A stretch of 64,000 bases of DNA, from NCBI RefSeq assembly GCF_015160855.1, contig NZ_CP063373.1:8965001-9029000 (forward strand), given 5' to 3'. The position numbers were made by a program, and so were the translations under genes. Shown here one piece after another: positions 7,991 to 16,436 of the stretch. The stretch is from Streptomyces ferrugineus. GTDB lineage: Bacteria > Actinomycetota > Actinomycetes > Streptomycetales > Streptomycetaceae. Below the pieces are notes generated by a model that did no database searches, was not told where the DNA came from, and worked only from the letters and a program-made list of their open reading frames with translations. Each line of letters begins with the position of its first letter. Within the stretch, counting starts at the first letter, position 1.

Positions 7991-10900
7991 TGCGCGTCAC
8001 CGTCCCAGGGGGTGCGGCGGCCGGAGTCCCCGGAGTCGCCCTCGGCCCACGGCGGCGGCGTTCGACGGCTCCCGTCGTCATACGCCTCGTCGCGGCCTTC
8101 CCCGACCCGACGCCCGACGCCCCAGCCCTCCCGTTCCTCTTCGCCGTGATCGTCGTACGACGCCTCGTACTCGTCGTAACTCCCCCTGCCGCGCGGCGTG
8201 ACCGGTGTCGTCCCCCAGTCGTCCTCGTCCGGTGCCGGGCGGCGGGGGGCGGCGAAGTCCCCGCGGGGGCGGGGGGCGGTGGGAGTGCCGCCGCGGATGT
8301 GTTCCAGCAGGGTGCGCAGGGTCGGCTGGATGGCGCGCTGGTCGCCGAACTCGGTGTCCAGGGCCGCGGGCAGGGTCTCCGCCCAGAACTCCCACAGCGG
8401 ACGCACCCACCCCTCGACCCGTTCGCCGCCCCGCTCCCGCCGCTCGGCCAGCAGTTCCAGCTGGCGCGGGGCGACCTTCTCGACGAGGTCGACGAAGAGC
8501 GGGTGCGGTTCGCTGCCGGCCCGGGCCAGGCCCTCCGGCTGAGCGCCCATCAGCTCACGGCAGTAGTCCTCGACGATCCGCTCGTCGTCCAGCACCGTCC
8601 AGCGCTCGTACGACCGCAACAGCTCGGCCCAGCTCGACACGCCGCCGGGGAAGTCCCCGAGCCGCAGCCGGACGCCGGGCACGTTCGGGCCCTTCTCGGG
8701 GTGCAGCCGCAGCCGGATGCGGTCCGGTGAGGCCGGGTCGCCGTCGACGACGTTCACCTGGCCGTTCCACATGCAGCACAGCAGGCGGTGCAGGATGACG
8801 CGCCGGTCCTCCTCGCCGCTGACCATCCAGCTGTCGCGGTAGCCGAGCCGCTGCCGCCAGCGCAGCACGTCCTGGGCCTGCTCGGAGTCCTTGGCGCGGG
8901 CCCACTGGCGCAGCACCTTGCGGGCCTCGGGCACCTGGGTGAGGCTCATCTCGCTGCGGAAGAGGACGACGGTGATCGAGTCGCTCTCCACGCCCCGGTA
9001 CTCGACGGAGTTCTTCGCGTCGGCGGGCAGGCGAAGCGTCTTGCCGAGGAATTCCTGGACCTCCTCCACGGCCTGCACCCGGGGGTGGGTCACCAGGACC
9101 CGCAACAGCCCGGTGCCCTCGGGGGTGAACCCGACCGGCAGCAGCCCGGTCAGCTTGCGCCCGAACAGGTCGAGCGCCTCCTTGCTGACCTGGTCCTTGG
9201 CGTCCGAGTCCCCCGCCGCCGCGGCCAGCAGCGTGCCCATGGACGGCAGCAGCGGCCGTTCCTCCAGATGCGCCCCGCTCTCGGCGAAGAGGCGGGTGAT
9301 ACGGGCCTCCAGTCGACCCTTGACCCTCGCCACCGCGCCCTCCGGGTCGCGTCGGCTCTGCGCGTGCACGCCGCGCCAGGTGTCGCCGTCGACCAGCTTG
9401 AGCAGCAGCGCCGCCTCGTCGTCGTTCTCGCGCAGGCCCTCGCGGCGGATCAGCCGGGTGACGACGTCCTCGTAGAAGTGGTTGAGGGTGCGCTGCGGCG
9501 GCAGCAGATACGAGATGCCGGTGCGGTCCTCGTACAGTTCGTGCGCCTTCTGCTGGGCGGTCTTGTTCTCCTGGTCGCTGTGCCGGCGGAAGGCGCCCAC
9601 CAGGCGCCCGAGGTCGGTGCCGGCCGCGTCGGCCTGGGGCTGCCAGTGCATCTGCTGTTCGCGCCAGGCCTCGTGCCACACCATCCGGCAGCGCCACTGG
9701 TACCAGGCGTCCTGCTCCTGGATGGCCGCCTGCACGTCGTCGTCGCCCCAGCGGGCCGGCGCCAGACCGCCCAACTGGCCCTTGATCCGGGGGATCTTGG
9801 GCGGCAGCTCGGTCACCCCGAGCGGGCGCTGCGGGTTGCGGGCGCGGTGGTCCAGCATGCCGAGGAAGCCGAGCCGGGCGATGGGTTCGTCGCTGTCCGG
9901 GACGCCCCTGACGACGCGTTCGGCGAGGAAGGGGTCCACGCTCTGCAGCAGCTTGTCGATGGCGGGGCGCGGCGCGAACCGGTCGGCCATGGCGATGGCC
10001 GCGCGCTCGGCCTCGGCCCGCAGGTCGGACAGCAGCCGCTGCATGTCCGCGATGCGCTCGCCGAGCGCCTGCTCGATGCTGCGGCCGCCGCGCGGCAGCG
10101 GATCGGGCTCGGGCACCGGCAACTGCCTGCGCTCCCAGAGCTCTTCGAGGTGGGAGTCGGCGAACAACTGCCGGATCATCGGCACCGCCTCGTCCCGCAG
10201 CGCCGCCCGCGGCTGTTCCACGAGATCGGTGACCGCGAGCCGCAGCAGCCGCCCGGCCACCAGGTCGGCCAGCTGGTCCATGGGCGCGGTCATGGAGGCG
10301 ACCAGGCTGGTGGAGACGCCCTGGCGGCCGATGCCGGTCGGGGACACGGCGCTGCGCTGCACGCCCCGGTTGATGAAGCTCGCCGCGAAGGTCTGGAAGT
10401 CGTCGTCGGCGGCCAGCGTGCGGCCCCGGGAGCGGCCGTCGCCCAGTTCGGTGCCGATCAGCGACATCACCAGGGAGACGATGGAGCGGCGCAGGTCGTC
10501 GGCGCGGATGCCGGCGGTCGGGCTGAACAGGAACGCCGTGGGCAGGATGCCGGTGCGCAGCCGGATCGGGGTGTATCCGGGGTAGCGGACGCCGAGTCCG
10601 AGCTCCTGGTCGAGATCGCCGATCTCGTGGCCCTCCGACGGCGCGTTCTGCGTGTCGACCAGCCGGAACAGGTCGACCAGCGCCCGGGCCGCGTTGAGTT
10701 CGGCCTCGCGCCCGCCGCCGGTCGCGGCGGAGAACGACGACGGCATCACGACCAGCGGGTAGATCTTCACGCCGTCGAAGCGGCGCAGCTGGAAAGCGTG
10801 GTTGATGAGGTGGAGGTAGTCCAGGAAGATCCCGGCGCCGGTGCCGCCGGCCACCGAGAAGGCGACGAACACGTCGCAGCCGTTGACCTTGCCGCCGCCG

Positions 10901-11430
10901 AGCTCGCTCAGCTCGCCCGCCGACTTGGCGATCGCGTCGATCGCCTGGAGCAGCGGTTCCAGGACCGGGCCGAGGCCGTGCCGGAGCGTGGCGAACAGCG
11001 CGGCCCGCCCCACGGTCGGCAACTGGCCCGCGCCGGCGTGCAGCGGGGTGACCTTCGGCTCGTCGACGCGCGGCGGCAGCCAGTCGGCGACCTCGTCGCG
11101 CAGCACCGCCCGGAGCATCTTGGTCACCTCCGGGGAGGCGTCGAAGTTCGGCAGCAGGTTGTGGGTGGCCCGGGAGGTGCGGGCGTACGCGGCCCGCAGG
11201 GACGGGTCGACGTTGAACTGCGGCAGCCGCTGCAGGTCGCTCTCGCTGTAGTCCGCGTACACGAACTGCAGGCAGTCGGGCAGCTGGAACGGGGCGTGGC
11301 CGCTCTGCCGGTGCAGCGCCATGCCGTCCGGGCCGCACAGTTCGGCGCGCAGTCTGCGTTCCAGCTCGGCACCGACCAGACCTCCGGTGCCGCCCAGGCC
11401 GACGAAGAGCATCGGCTGGAAGATCTTCAT
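7987..11430 (-). CDS. Tubulin/FtsZ-like GTPase-fold protein (giant)
   Basis: An 1147-residue protein with a strong ribosome binding site (GGGGAGGAA) before ATG 11430. The N-terminus opens as a Rossmann strand-loop (LFVGLGGTGG, residues 8-17), and the tubulin signature-type glycine loop GGTGAG lies at 195-200, followed by YPLVVMPSSF. This is the arrangement of the tubulin-like domain family of large bacterial proteins, much longer than FtsZ (~400 aa). The remaining ~700 residues are helical with no named domain; the last ~120 are low-complexity and charged. Members usually sit beside vWA and GTPase genes, as here. It may polymerise or scaffold the system at the membrane; that is inference. Confidence 0.75.
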   Translation of the reverse strand: MKIFQPMLFVGLGGTGGLVGAELERRLRAELCGPDGMALHRQSGHAPFQLPDCLQFVYADYSESDLQRLPQFNVDPSLRAAYARTSRATHNLLPNFDASPEVTKMLRAVLRDEVADWLPPRVDEPKVTPLHAGAGQLPTVGRAALFATLRHGLGPVLEPLLQAIDAIAKSAGELSELGGGKVNGCDVFVAFSVAGGTGAGIFLDYLHLINHAFQLRRFDGVKIYPLVVMPSSFSAATGGGREAELNAARALVDLFRLVDTQNAPSEGHEIGDLDQELGLGVRYPGYTPIRLRTGILPTAFLFSPTAGIRADDLRRSIVSLVMSLIGTELGDGRSRGRTLAADDDFQTFAASFINRGVQRSAVSPTGIGRQGVSTSLVASMTAPMDQLADLVAGRLLRLAVTDLVEQPRAALRDEAVPMIRQLFADSHLEELWERRQLPVPEPDPLPRGGRSIEQALGERIADMQRLLSDLRAEAERAAIAMADRFAPRPAIDKLLQSVDPFLAERVVRGVPDSDEPIARLGFLGMLDHRARNPQRPLGVTELPPKIPRIKGQLGGLAPARWGDDDVQAAIQEQDAWYQWRCRMVWHEAWREQQMHWQPQADAAGTDLGRLVGAFRRHSDQENKTAQQKAHELYEDRTGISYLLPPQRTLNHFYEDVVTRLIRREGLRENDDEAALLLKLVDGDTWRGVHAQSRRDPEGAVARVKGRLEARITRLFAESGAHLEERPLLPSMGTLLAAAAGDSDAKDQVSKEALDLFGRKLTGLLPVGFTPEGTGLLRVLVTHPRVQAVEEVQEFLGKTLRLPADAKNSVEYRGVESDSITVVLFRSEMSLTQVPEARKVLRQWARAKDSEQAQDVLRWRQRLGYRDSWMVSGEEDRRVILHRLLCCMWNGQVNVVDGDPASPDRIRLRLHPEKGPNVPGVRLRLGDFPGGVSSWAELLRSYERWTVLDDERIVEDYCRELMGAQPEGLARAGSEPHPLFVDLVEKVAPRQLELLAERRERGGERVEGWVRPLWEFWAETLPAALDTEFGDQRAIQPTLRTLLEHIRGGTPTAPRPRGDFAAPRRPAPDEDDWGTTPVTPRGRGSYDEYEASYDDHGEEEREGWGVGRRVGEGRDEAYDDGSRRTPPPWAEGDSGDSGRRTPWDGDAQ

Positions 11431-11508
11431 GGGTTCCTCCCCGCTTCACGGCCGAGGCGGCCGCAGGTTCGTGCTCGGTACGTCCGTGGGTCGCGCGTCA
11501 CAGGTCCC

Positions 11509-13836
11509 TCACAGGTACGAGGTGAAGGGGCTGTCGTTCCCGCCGTCACCGGGCCCGGCCGGGGAACCGGCGCCGACGGCGGATCCGGCGGCGGGCGGCC
11601 TTCGGCGGGCGGTGCGGCCGGGCCGGGTGTCCTCGCCCAGGGCGAGGCTCAGCGTGTCGGTGAGCTGGACCTGGCCGCCCGCGGACAGCGGGGTGCGGCC
11701 GCTGCCCTTGGTGCGCAGCACCGCTCCGCCCTCGCGGCTGCGCTGGACGGCGTACTGGCCGTGCGGGCGCCGTTCGATGCGCGGGCTGCGGTGGGCCTCG
11801 ACGACGGTGAACTCGTACCACTGCTTGCTGTTGCCGTGCCCCGCCGGATGCTCGCCCAGGACGCGGCCGTCCTGCGAGACCAGTTGGAGCATCAGTCCGT
11901 ACGGGTCCTTGCGGCGGTGCCGCAGCCGCCGCCCGGCGACGAGGGCCGCGGCGGCGAGCGCCAGCAGGACGGCGCCGGCGACGAACAGCCACCAGTACTT
12001 CTCCCAGACGCCCGGCTCCGGTGTGACCCGCACCGCCAGCGGCTCCCGTACGAGGGTGCGGTCGTCGGCGGTGGTGTCGGTGACGGTGACGGTGCCGGCG
12101 AGGTCGAGGCCGTCGCCGCCGAGGCGGTCGCCGAAGACGCCCTGGGGGGCGACCTCGACCGTGACGTCGCGGGTGCCGGACTCGCCGGGCTTCAGGGTGA
12201 TCTCGGCGGGCCTGACGGACAGCAGCCCGTCCCTGACGTCGGCGACGGACAGCCGGAGGGTGTGCTCGCTGTCGGTGGTGTTGTGCACGGCGAGGCTGCC
12301 GGTGACCGTGTCGCCGGGGTTGGTGTCCGCGTCCGGCAGGTCGAGCGCGGCGGTGACGGGCAGTTCGCCGGGCGCCACGACGCTGTCCTCGTCGCGGGTG
12401 TCGGCGCGCAGGCCCGAGGCGGTCAGGGTGGCGCTCGCCCGGAGCGCTCCGTCGGCGTCCTCGGGGACGGTGACGGTGCCGGTGAAGGAGCCGTCGCTCG
12501 CCTTGGGGTCGGAGCCCTTGCCGCGGTCGGCGAGGTCGATGGCCAGCGGGGAGAAGCCGTCCCCGGTCAGCTCGCCGCGCACGCGCAGCCCCTCGTAGTC
12601 GCGCGGGTCCTTGATCTCGTAGCCCTCGCGGGTCTGCAGCCGCATGGTCACCGTGACCTTCTCGCCGGCCTGCGGCGAGGGCGGGTCCATGGTGATCGCG
12701 CCGCGCAACTCGCCCTGCCACAGCACGCTGACGGCGACGGGCAGCGAGCGATGGCCCTCCGGGGCCTCGGCCTTGACCTTCCAGATGCCGGGCAGCGGGT
12801 CGACGATCTTCAGCGCCTCGACGGTGCCGGTGCCGCCCGCGAGCTCGAAGCGGGACTTCTTGAACGTCCCCGAGGTGGCGGGGATCGTGTCACCGGCCGG
12901 GTCGATGTAGCTGATCTCCACCTCGGGGTCGCCCTTGTCGACGACGATGCTGCCGACGGTCGCGAGCGGGGAGATGCCGATCTCCAGGGTGGCCGGCGGC
13001 CGCTTGCTGGGGCCCTCCTCGTGGCGCAGGCAGTGGGCGGCGGCGAAGATCTTCTCCAGTGTGGTGCCGACGTCCTTGGCTCCGGAGACCTTGTGCGCCC
13101 TGGGGGTCGCCGAGGGCAGTGCGACGCAGCCCTTCTGGTAGCCGCCAGCGGCGATCTGGTCGAGCTGCCGCTTGTCCGGGTCGGGCCCGAAGCCGAGCGG
13201 CCAGATCTGGACGTTCTGCGCCGCGGCGTCCTTGAGCGCCTCCTTGAGCTGCTTCTCGCCCTCGGCCTTGCGGTGCGCCGGGTCGCCGTACTTGGGGCTG
13301 TCCTCGACGTCCATCTTCCCGTCGGTCAGCAGGAACAGCACCCGGGGCTCGGACGGGTCGGAACCGTCGGTCAGATCGTGCACGCCCTGCCGGATCGCGC
13401 TCGGCAGATCGGTGCCGGTGCCCTCGCTCTCCTTGCGGCCGCGCAGCTTGTCGACGCACTTGGCGACCGTCTCGCGGCCGGCCGCGTCCAGCGTGGTGCG
13501 CGGGCACACCGGGTCCACGGCGCGCTGGTCCTCTGACTCGGCGGCGGCGAAGCCGAACACCGTGACGTGCGAGGACGAGGAGACGTCGCCGAGCGCGATC
13601 CGCTTGGCGGCGGCCTTCTCGGCCTTCATGTCGGCGGGCGCGAGGCTGGCCGACTCGTCCACGGCCACCGCGTAGTTGACCGCCGGGAACGCGGGTGCCG
13701 AGTCCGCCGCGGGCACCGGATCCTGACCGGCCGGTGCCAGCAGGGACACGAACACCGCGGCGCCGCCCAGCGCCGAGGCCGCGGCGCGGCGCAGCCGGGG
13801 CCTTCCTGTCTGCCGTCTTCCCGTGACTCTCCCCAC
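11509..13836 (-). CDS. Membrane-anchored extracellular vWA domain protein
   Basis: A 775-residue protein from GTG 13836 (AAGGGGAC upstream). Arg-rich start and hydrophobic residues ~18-36 form a signal peptide. The vWA domain carries a MIDAS motif DESAS (60-64) and later segments TGTDLPSAI and FLLTDGKMD. Beta-rich Ig-like regions follow, then one membrane helix (~612-634) and a cytoplasmic C-terminus of ~140 residues whose beta-rich look (YEFTVVEAHRSPRIERR) might be an FHA-like fold. Most of the protein should lie outside the cell. It is 79 bp upstream of the tubulin-like gene and 201 bp after the PycTM gene; that gap has only a short GC hairpin (13905-13920) and may hold a second promoter. 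Probably the sensor or adhesion arm of the system. Confidence 0.75.
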   Translation of the reverse strand: MGRVTGRRQTGRPRLRRAAASALGGAAVFVSLLAPAGQDPVPAADSAPAFPAVNYAVAVDESASLAPADMKAEKAAAKRIALGDVSSSSHVTVFGFAAAESEDQRAVDPVCPRTTLDAAGRETVAKCVDKLRGRKESEGTGTDLPSAIRQGVHDLTDGSDPSEPRVLFLLTDGKMDVEDSPKYGDPAHRKAEGEKQLKEALKDAAAQNVQIWPLGFGPDPDKRQLDQIAAGGYQKGCVALPSATPRAHKVSGAKDVGTTLEKIFAAAHCLRHEEGPSKRPPATLEIGISPLATVGSIVVDKGDPEVEISYIDPAGDTIPATSGTFKKSRFELAGGTGTVEALKIVDPLPGIWKVKAEAPEGHRSLPVAVSVLWQGELRGAITMDPPSPQAGEKVTVTMRLQTREGYEIKDPRDYEGLRVRGELTGDGFSPLAIDLADRGKGSDPKASDGSFTGTVTVPEDADGALRASATLTASGLRADTRDEDSVVAPGELPVTAALDLPDADTNPGDTVTGSLAVHNTTDSEHTLRLSVADVRDGLLSVRPAEITLKPGESGTRDVTVEVAPQGVFGDRLGGDGLDLAGTVTVTDTTADDRTLVREPLAVRVTPEPGVWEKYWWLFVAGAVLLALAAAALVAGRRLRHRRKDPYGLMLQLVSQDGRVLGEHPAGHGNSKQWYEFTVVEAHRSPRIERRPHGQYAVQRSREGGAVLRTKGSGRTPLSAGGQVQLTDTLSLALGEDTRPGRTARRRPPAAGSAVGAGSPAGPGDGGNDSPFTSYL

Positions 13837-14037
13837 GGCCGTCCCCTTGGTCCTCGAAGTGCGTGCGATTGTGAAAGGTGGTGCTCGTGCTCGGTGTTCG
13901 CGCCCGGGGCTGTCGCCCCGCTTGTGGCGCGTAGGTGGTGACGCACCCGAGTCGTGCCTGGTGCGTGCGCCGGTCCTGTGTGGTGGTGCGTTGATGTGTG
14001 TGCGGTGGTACGCCGATGTCGTGTGCGCCCCTCGGGA

Positions 14038-14592
14038 TCAACCCGCGGTCAGCCCCCAGACGACGGCCAGGGCCGCCGACGGCGCGAGCGAGGCGACCCC
14101 CCAGCGGATGGCTCGGTACTTGGCGGACAGGATCGAGCTGACGTCCACGGCCTGGACGAGGAGCCACTCGGCCGGGTCCCGTCCGGCCTCGACGACCCGG
14201 GCGGACAGCCCCGCCAGGTCGCGGGCGGCCACCAGGTCGCCGAAGTACGTCACCCCGTCCCCGCCGCGGACCGTGCCGGTGCGCGGCATCAGCGCCCCGA
14301 CCAGCGCGGCCACCGCGACGGCCCACAGCGCCCCGGACAGGGCCAGCGTCACGTCGGCGAACCCGCTCCAGGCGGGGGTGCCGCGCCACCCGGCCAGGAA
14401 GGCGGGCAGCGCGAGCGTCCCCGAGAGCAGCACGGCCGCCTTGGAGTCGGCGCGGCCGAGGTCCTCCCGGACGTTGGCCAGCAGCCGCTCGGCGACGATG
14501 CGCTCCCCCGCCCGGTCCGTGCAGTGCCGACCCCCGTCCGGCACAGGCACGACCGGGTCGGGGGAAGTCCGGGCCGCCCCGTCGGCAGTCAT
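14038..14592 (-). CDS. PycTM-like two-TM effector (DUF5706 / Pycsar effector family)
   Basis: A 184-residue membrane protein. It has the hallmarks of the Pycsar transmembrane effector family: an amphipathic N-terminal helix followed by GRADSKAAVLL, two hydrophobic segments (about 55-72 and 82-104), the motif TYFGDL near 120, a helical stretch ending in SSILSAKYRAIRWG, and a final membrane helix. In Pycsar antiphage defence such proteins bind a cyclic pyrimidine nucleotide and disrupt the membrane. The ATG overlaps the previous stop (ATGA), and a strong GGAGGAGG lies inside the SPFH gene. A cyclase homologue is three genes upstream in the same operon, which supports an effector role. Confidence 0.8.
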   Translation of the reverse strand: MTADGAARTSPDPVVPVPDGGRHCTDRAGERIVAERLLANVREDLGRADSKAAVLLSGTLALPAFLAGWRGTPAWSGFADVTLALSGALWAVAVAALVGALMPRTGTVRGGDGVTYFGDLVAARDLAGLSARVVEAGRDPAEWLLVQAVDVSSILSAKYRAIRWGVASLAPSAALAVVWGLTAG

Positions 14593-16436
14593 CGGTCCTC
14601 CTCCGCCCAGGACCAGCCCTCGTCCTCACCACGCCTGCGACGCCGCGGCCGCTCCCACTCGTCGTCCGGGTAGTACGGCTCCGGCCGGTAGGTCCTGGGC
14701 CGGTCCCCGGAGCGCGACTCATCCTCGGGGTCCCGCCCGGGGACCGGTCCCGCAGACCCGAGCTCCGGCCGACGGGGCCGCCGTCGCGCGTCGGTGCGGG
14801 GCATGTCGTCGCCGGGGTGGTAGGGCTCCGCCCGGTGGGCCCGACGCCCGTCACGCGAGCGCGGCTCGTCCTCATAGTCGGGATCCCCACCCGCGGAGAA
14901 GGCCCCCGCCCGGTCCTCGGGACCGAAATCCCCACCCCCGGAGACGGACCCCGCCCGGAAAGCACGACGTCCGTCAGGGGAACGCGCCCCGTCCTCATAG
15001 TCGGAATCCCCACCCGCGGAATAGGGCTCCGCCCGGAACGCCCGGCGACCGGGGCGGGGGCGTGACTCGTCGTCCCGGAACTCCCCGGCCGGGTAGGCGT
15101 CCGGCCGGTACGCCCGCCCACGCGAGGGGACGTGCGGTCCGCCGAAGTCGGCCTCGTCGCGCGGGTCGTAGGGCTCGGGGCGGCGGGACGGGGCGCGCCG
15201 GTCGTCGGGGACGAGGTCGTCCGCCGGGTAGGGCTCGGACCGGTGACCGCGACGTCGAGCGCGGGTGCCCGGTCCGCCGTGGTCGGCCTCGTCGCGCGGG
15301 TCGTAGGGCTCGGGGCGGCGGGACGGGGTGCGACGGGCGCCGTGGTCGGCCTCGTCGCGCGGGTCGTAGGGCTCGGTACGGCGGGACGGGGTGCGGCGGG
15401 CGTCGTAGGCGGGGTCGTCCGCCGGGTGGGGCTCGTGTCGGTCGGGCTCGTCGTGGGAGGGCTGCGTCCGGTGGGGCGGGCGCCGGGGTGGTTCGTCCGA
15501 GGCCCAGTCCGGGTTGAACGGCCGGCCGGCGGACGCCTCCAGCTCGCGGGGCCGGCGCGCGGGCACCGTGCCGATGGGCCCCACCATGGGCCGCCCGTCG
15601 CCCTGGTTGAGCAGGTTCAGGACCTGCGTCTCCACATCGACGGTGGCCAGTTCGCCGCGCGCGGCCATCGCGAACAGCCGGGCCACCCGGTCCTTCTCGT
15701 CCTGTCTGCCCTCCTGGCGGATCTTCTCCAGGAAGTCCTTGGCGCCCTCGGGATCCGCCGCCAGCATGAAGCTGAGCTGCTCCAGCTCGCCGCCCTGCAG
15801 CATGCGCCGGTACGAGTCCTGCCGCAGCCGGATCACCTTGGCCTGGGCGTGCGCGTCCCGCTCCTCGTCGGCGTGCTCGATGGTCCGGTCGTCGACGCGC
15901 AGCCGGACGTACAGCCGTACCCGCAGGCCGAGTTCGGAGCCCAGGTCGGCCCAGCGGCCCCCCGCGCACTCGCGCGTGATGGCACGGTTCGCCTGTTCCG
16001 CCTCCGTCACCCGGTAGGTCGTGGTGACCTCACGCAGCCGCTCCAGGACCGGCGAGGTGAGCCGGTTGGCGACGTCGGTGACGACTTCGAGCGCGGCCAG
16101 GTGCGGATCGGTCACGGCCCACTGGATGTCCACCTCGGCCTTGAAGAAGGTCGTGCCGCCCGCCGCCGGCAACTCCATCTGGAGCGGGGTCACATAGGTG
16201 CCGAGCGCGATCTCGCAGATGCTGTGCGGCCGGGCCAGCACCGGCTTGTCGACGTGCTGGACACCGGAGGCGCGCTTCACCGTGTAGCCGCCGTTCCGGT
16301 AGAACTGCACCACCGCGGACCGGGGACTCACCCTCGGATACCCGTCGGTCAGCGGATTGAAGTCCCGTACGAACGGACCCGCGGGCGCCGCCCCCGACTC
16401 CTCCGCGTCAAGCGCCCCGTCCTCGTTCTCAGCCAT
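14589..16436 (-). CDS. SPFH/band-7-like protein with long disordered repeat tail
   Basis: A 615-residue protein from ATG 16436 (GAGGAGGAGAGG). Residues ~25-230 resemble a band-7 domain: beta strands (FFKAEVDIQWAVTDP), then a long helix with the arrangement VTEAEQANRAITREC and a strand RVRLYVRLRVDD. Residues ~185-280 are helical and charged. The rest is a low-complexity Arg/Pro/Asp/Tyr repeat (units such as RRTPSRRPEPYDPRDEADHG). There is no membrane helix. Band-7 proteins often organise membrane microdomains; here it sits directly before the two-TM effector and overlaps it by four bases. It overlaps the NTPase gene by eight bases. Confidence 0.5.
   Translation of the reverse strand: MAENEDGALDAEESGAAPAGPFVRDFNPLTDGYPRVSPRSAVVQFYRNGGYTVKRASGVQHVDKPVLARPHSICEIALGTYVTPLQMELPAAGGTTFFKAEVDIQWAVTDPHLAALEVVTDVANRLTSPVLERLREVTTTYRVTEAEQANRAITRECAGGRWADLGSELGLRVRLYVRLRVDDRTIEHADEERDAHAQAKVIRLRQDSYRRMLQGGELEQLSFMLAADPEGAKDFLEKIRQEGRQDEKDRVARLFAMAARGELATVDVETQVLNLLNQGDGRPMVGPIGTVPARRPRELEASAGRPFNPDWASDEPPRRPPHRTQPSHDEPDRHEPHPADDPAYDARRTPSRRTEPYDPRDEADHGARRTPSRRPEPYDPRDEADHGGPGTRARRRGHRSEPYPADDLVPDDRRAPSRRPEPYDPRDEADFGGPHVPSRGRAYRPDAYPAGEFRDDESRPRPGRRAFRAEPYSAGGDSDYEDGARSPDGRRAFRAGSVSGGGDFGPEDRAGAFSAGGDPDYEDEPRSRDGRRAHRAEPYHPGDDMPRTDARRRPRRPELGSAGPVPGRDPEDESRSGDRPRTYRPEPYYPDDEWERPRRRRRGEDEGWSWAEEDR
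15140..15400. repeat. Imperfect ~69-135 bp repeats in the SPFH-like gene tail
   Basis: The stretch CGCGCGGGTCGTAGGGCTCG with a following GGCGGGACGGGG-type block appears near 15160, 15295 and 15358. On the minus strand these units encode RRxPSRRxEPYDPRDEAD. They are protein-coding repeats, probably a flexible polar tail. Confidence 0.75.

Noticed and set aside
4763..8149. Long plus-strand open frame opposite the GTPase and membrane-protein genes
   Set aside because: It runs antisense to genes with clear motifs; its composition (Arg/Gly/Pro/Ala-rich, no motifs) is what high third-position GC of the real genes produces on the other strand.
8788..13536. Plus-strand open frame of over 1500 codons opposite the tubulin-like and vWA genes
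   Set aside because: Same reason: no recognisable domain, no ribosome binding site, and the minus strand carries intact tubulin-like and vWA motifs.
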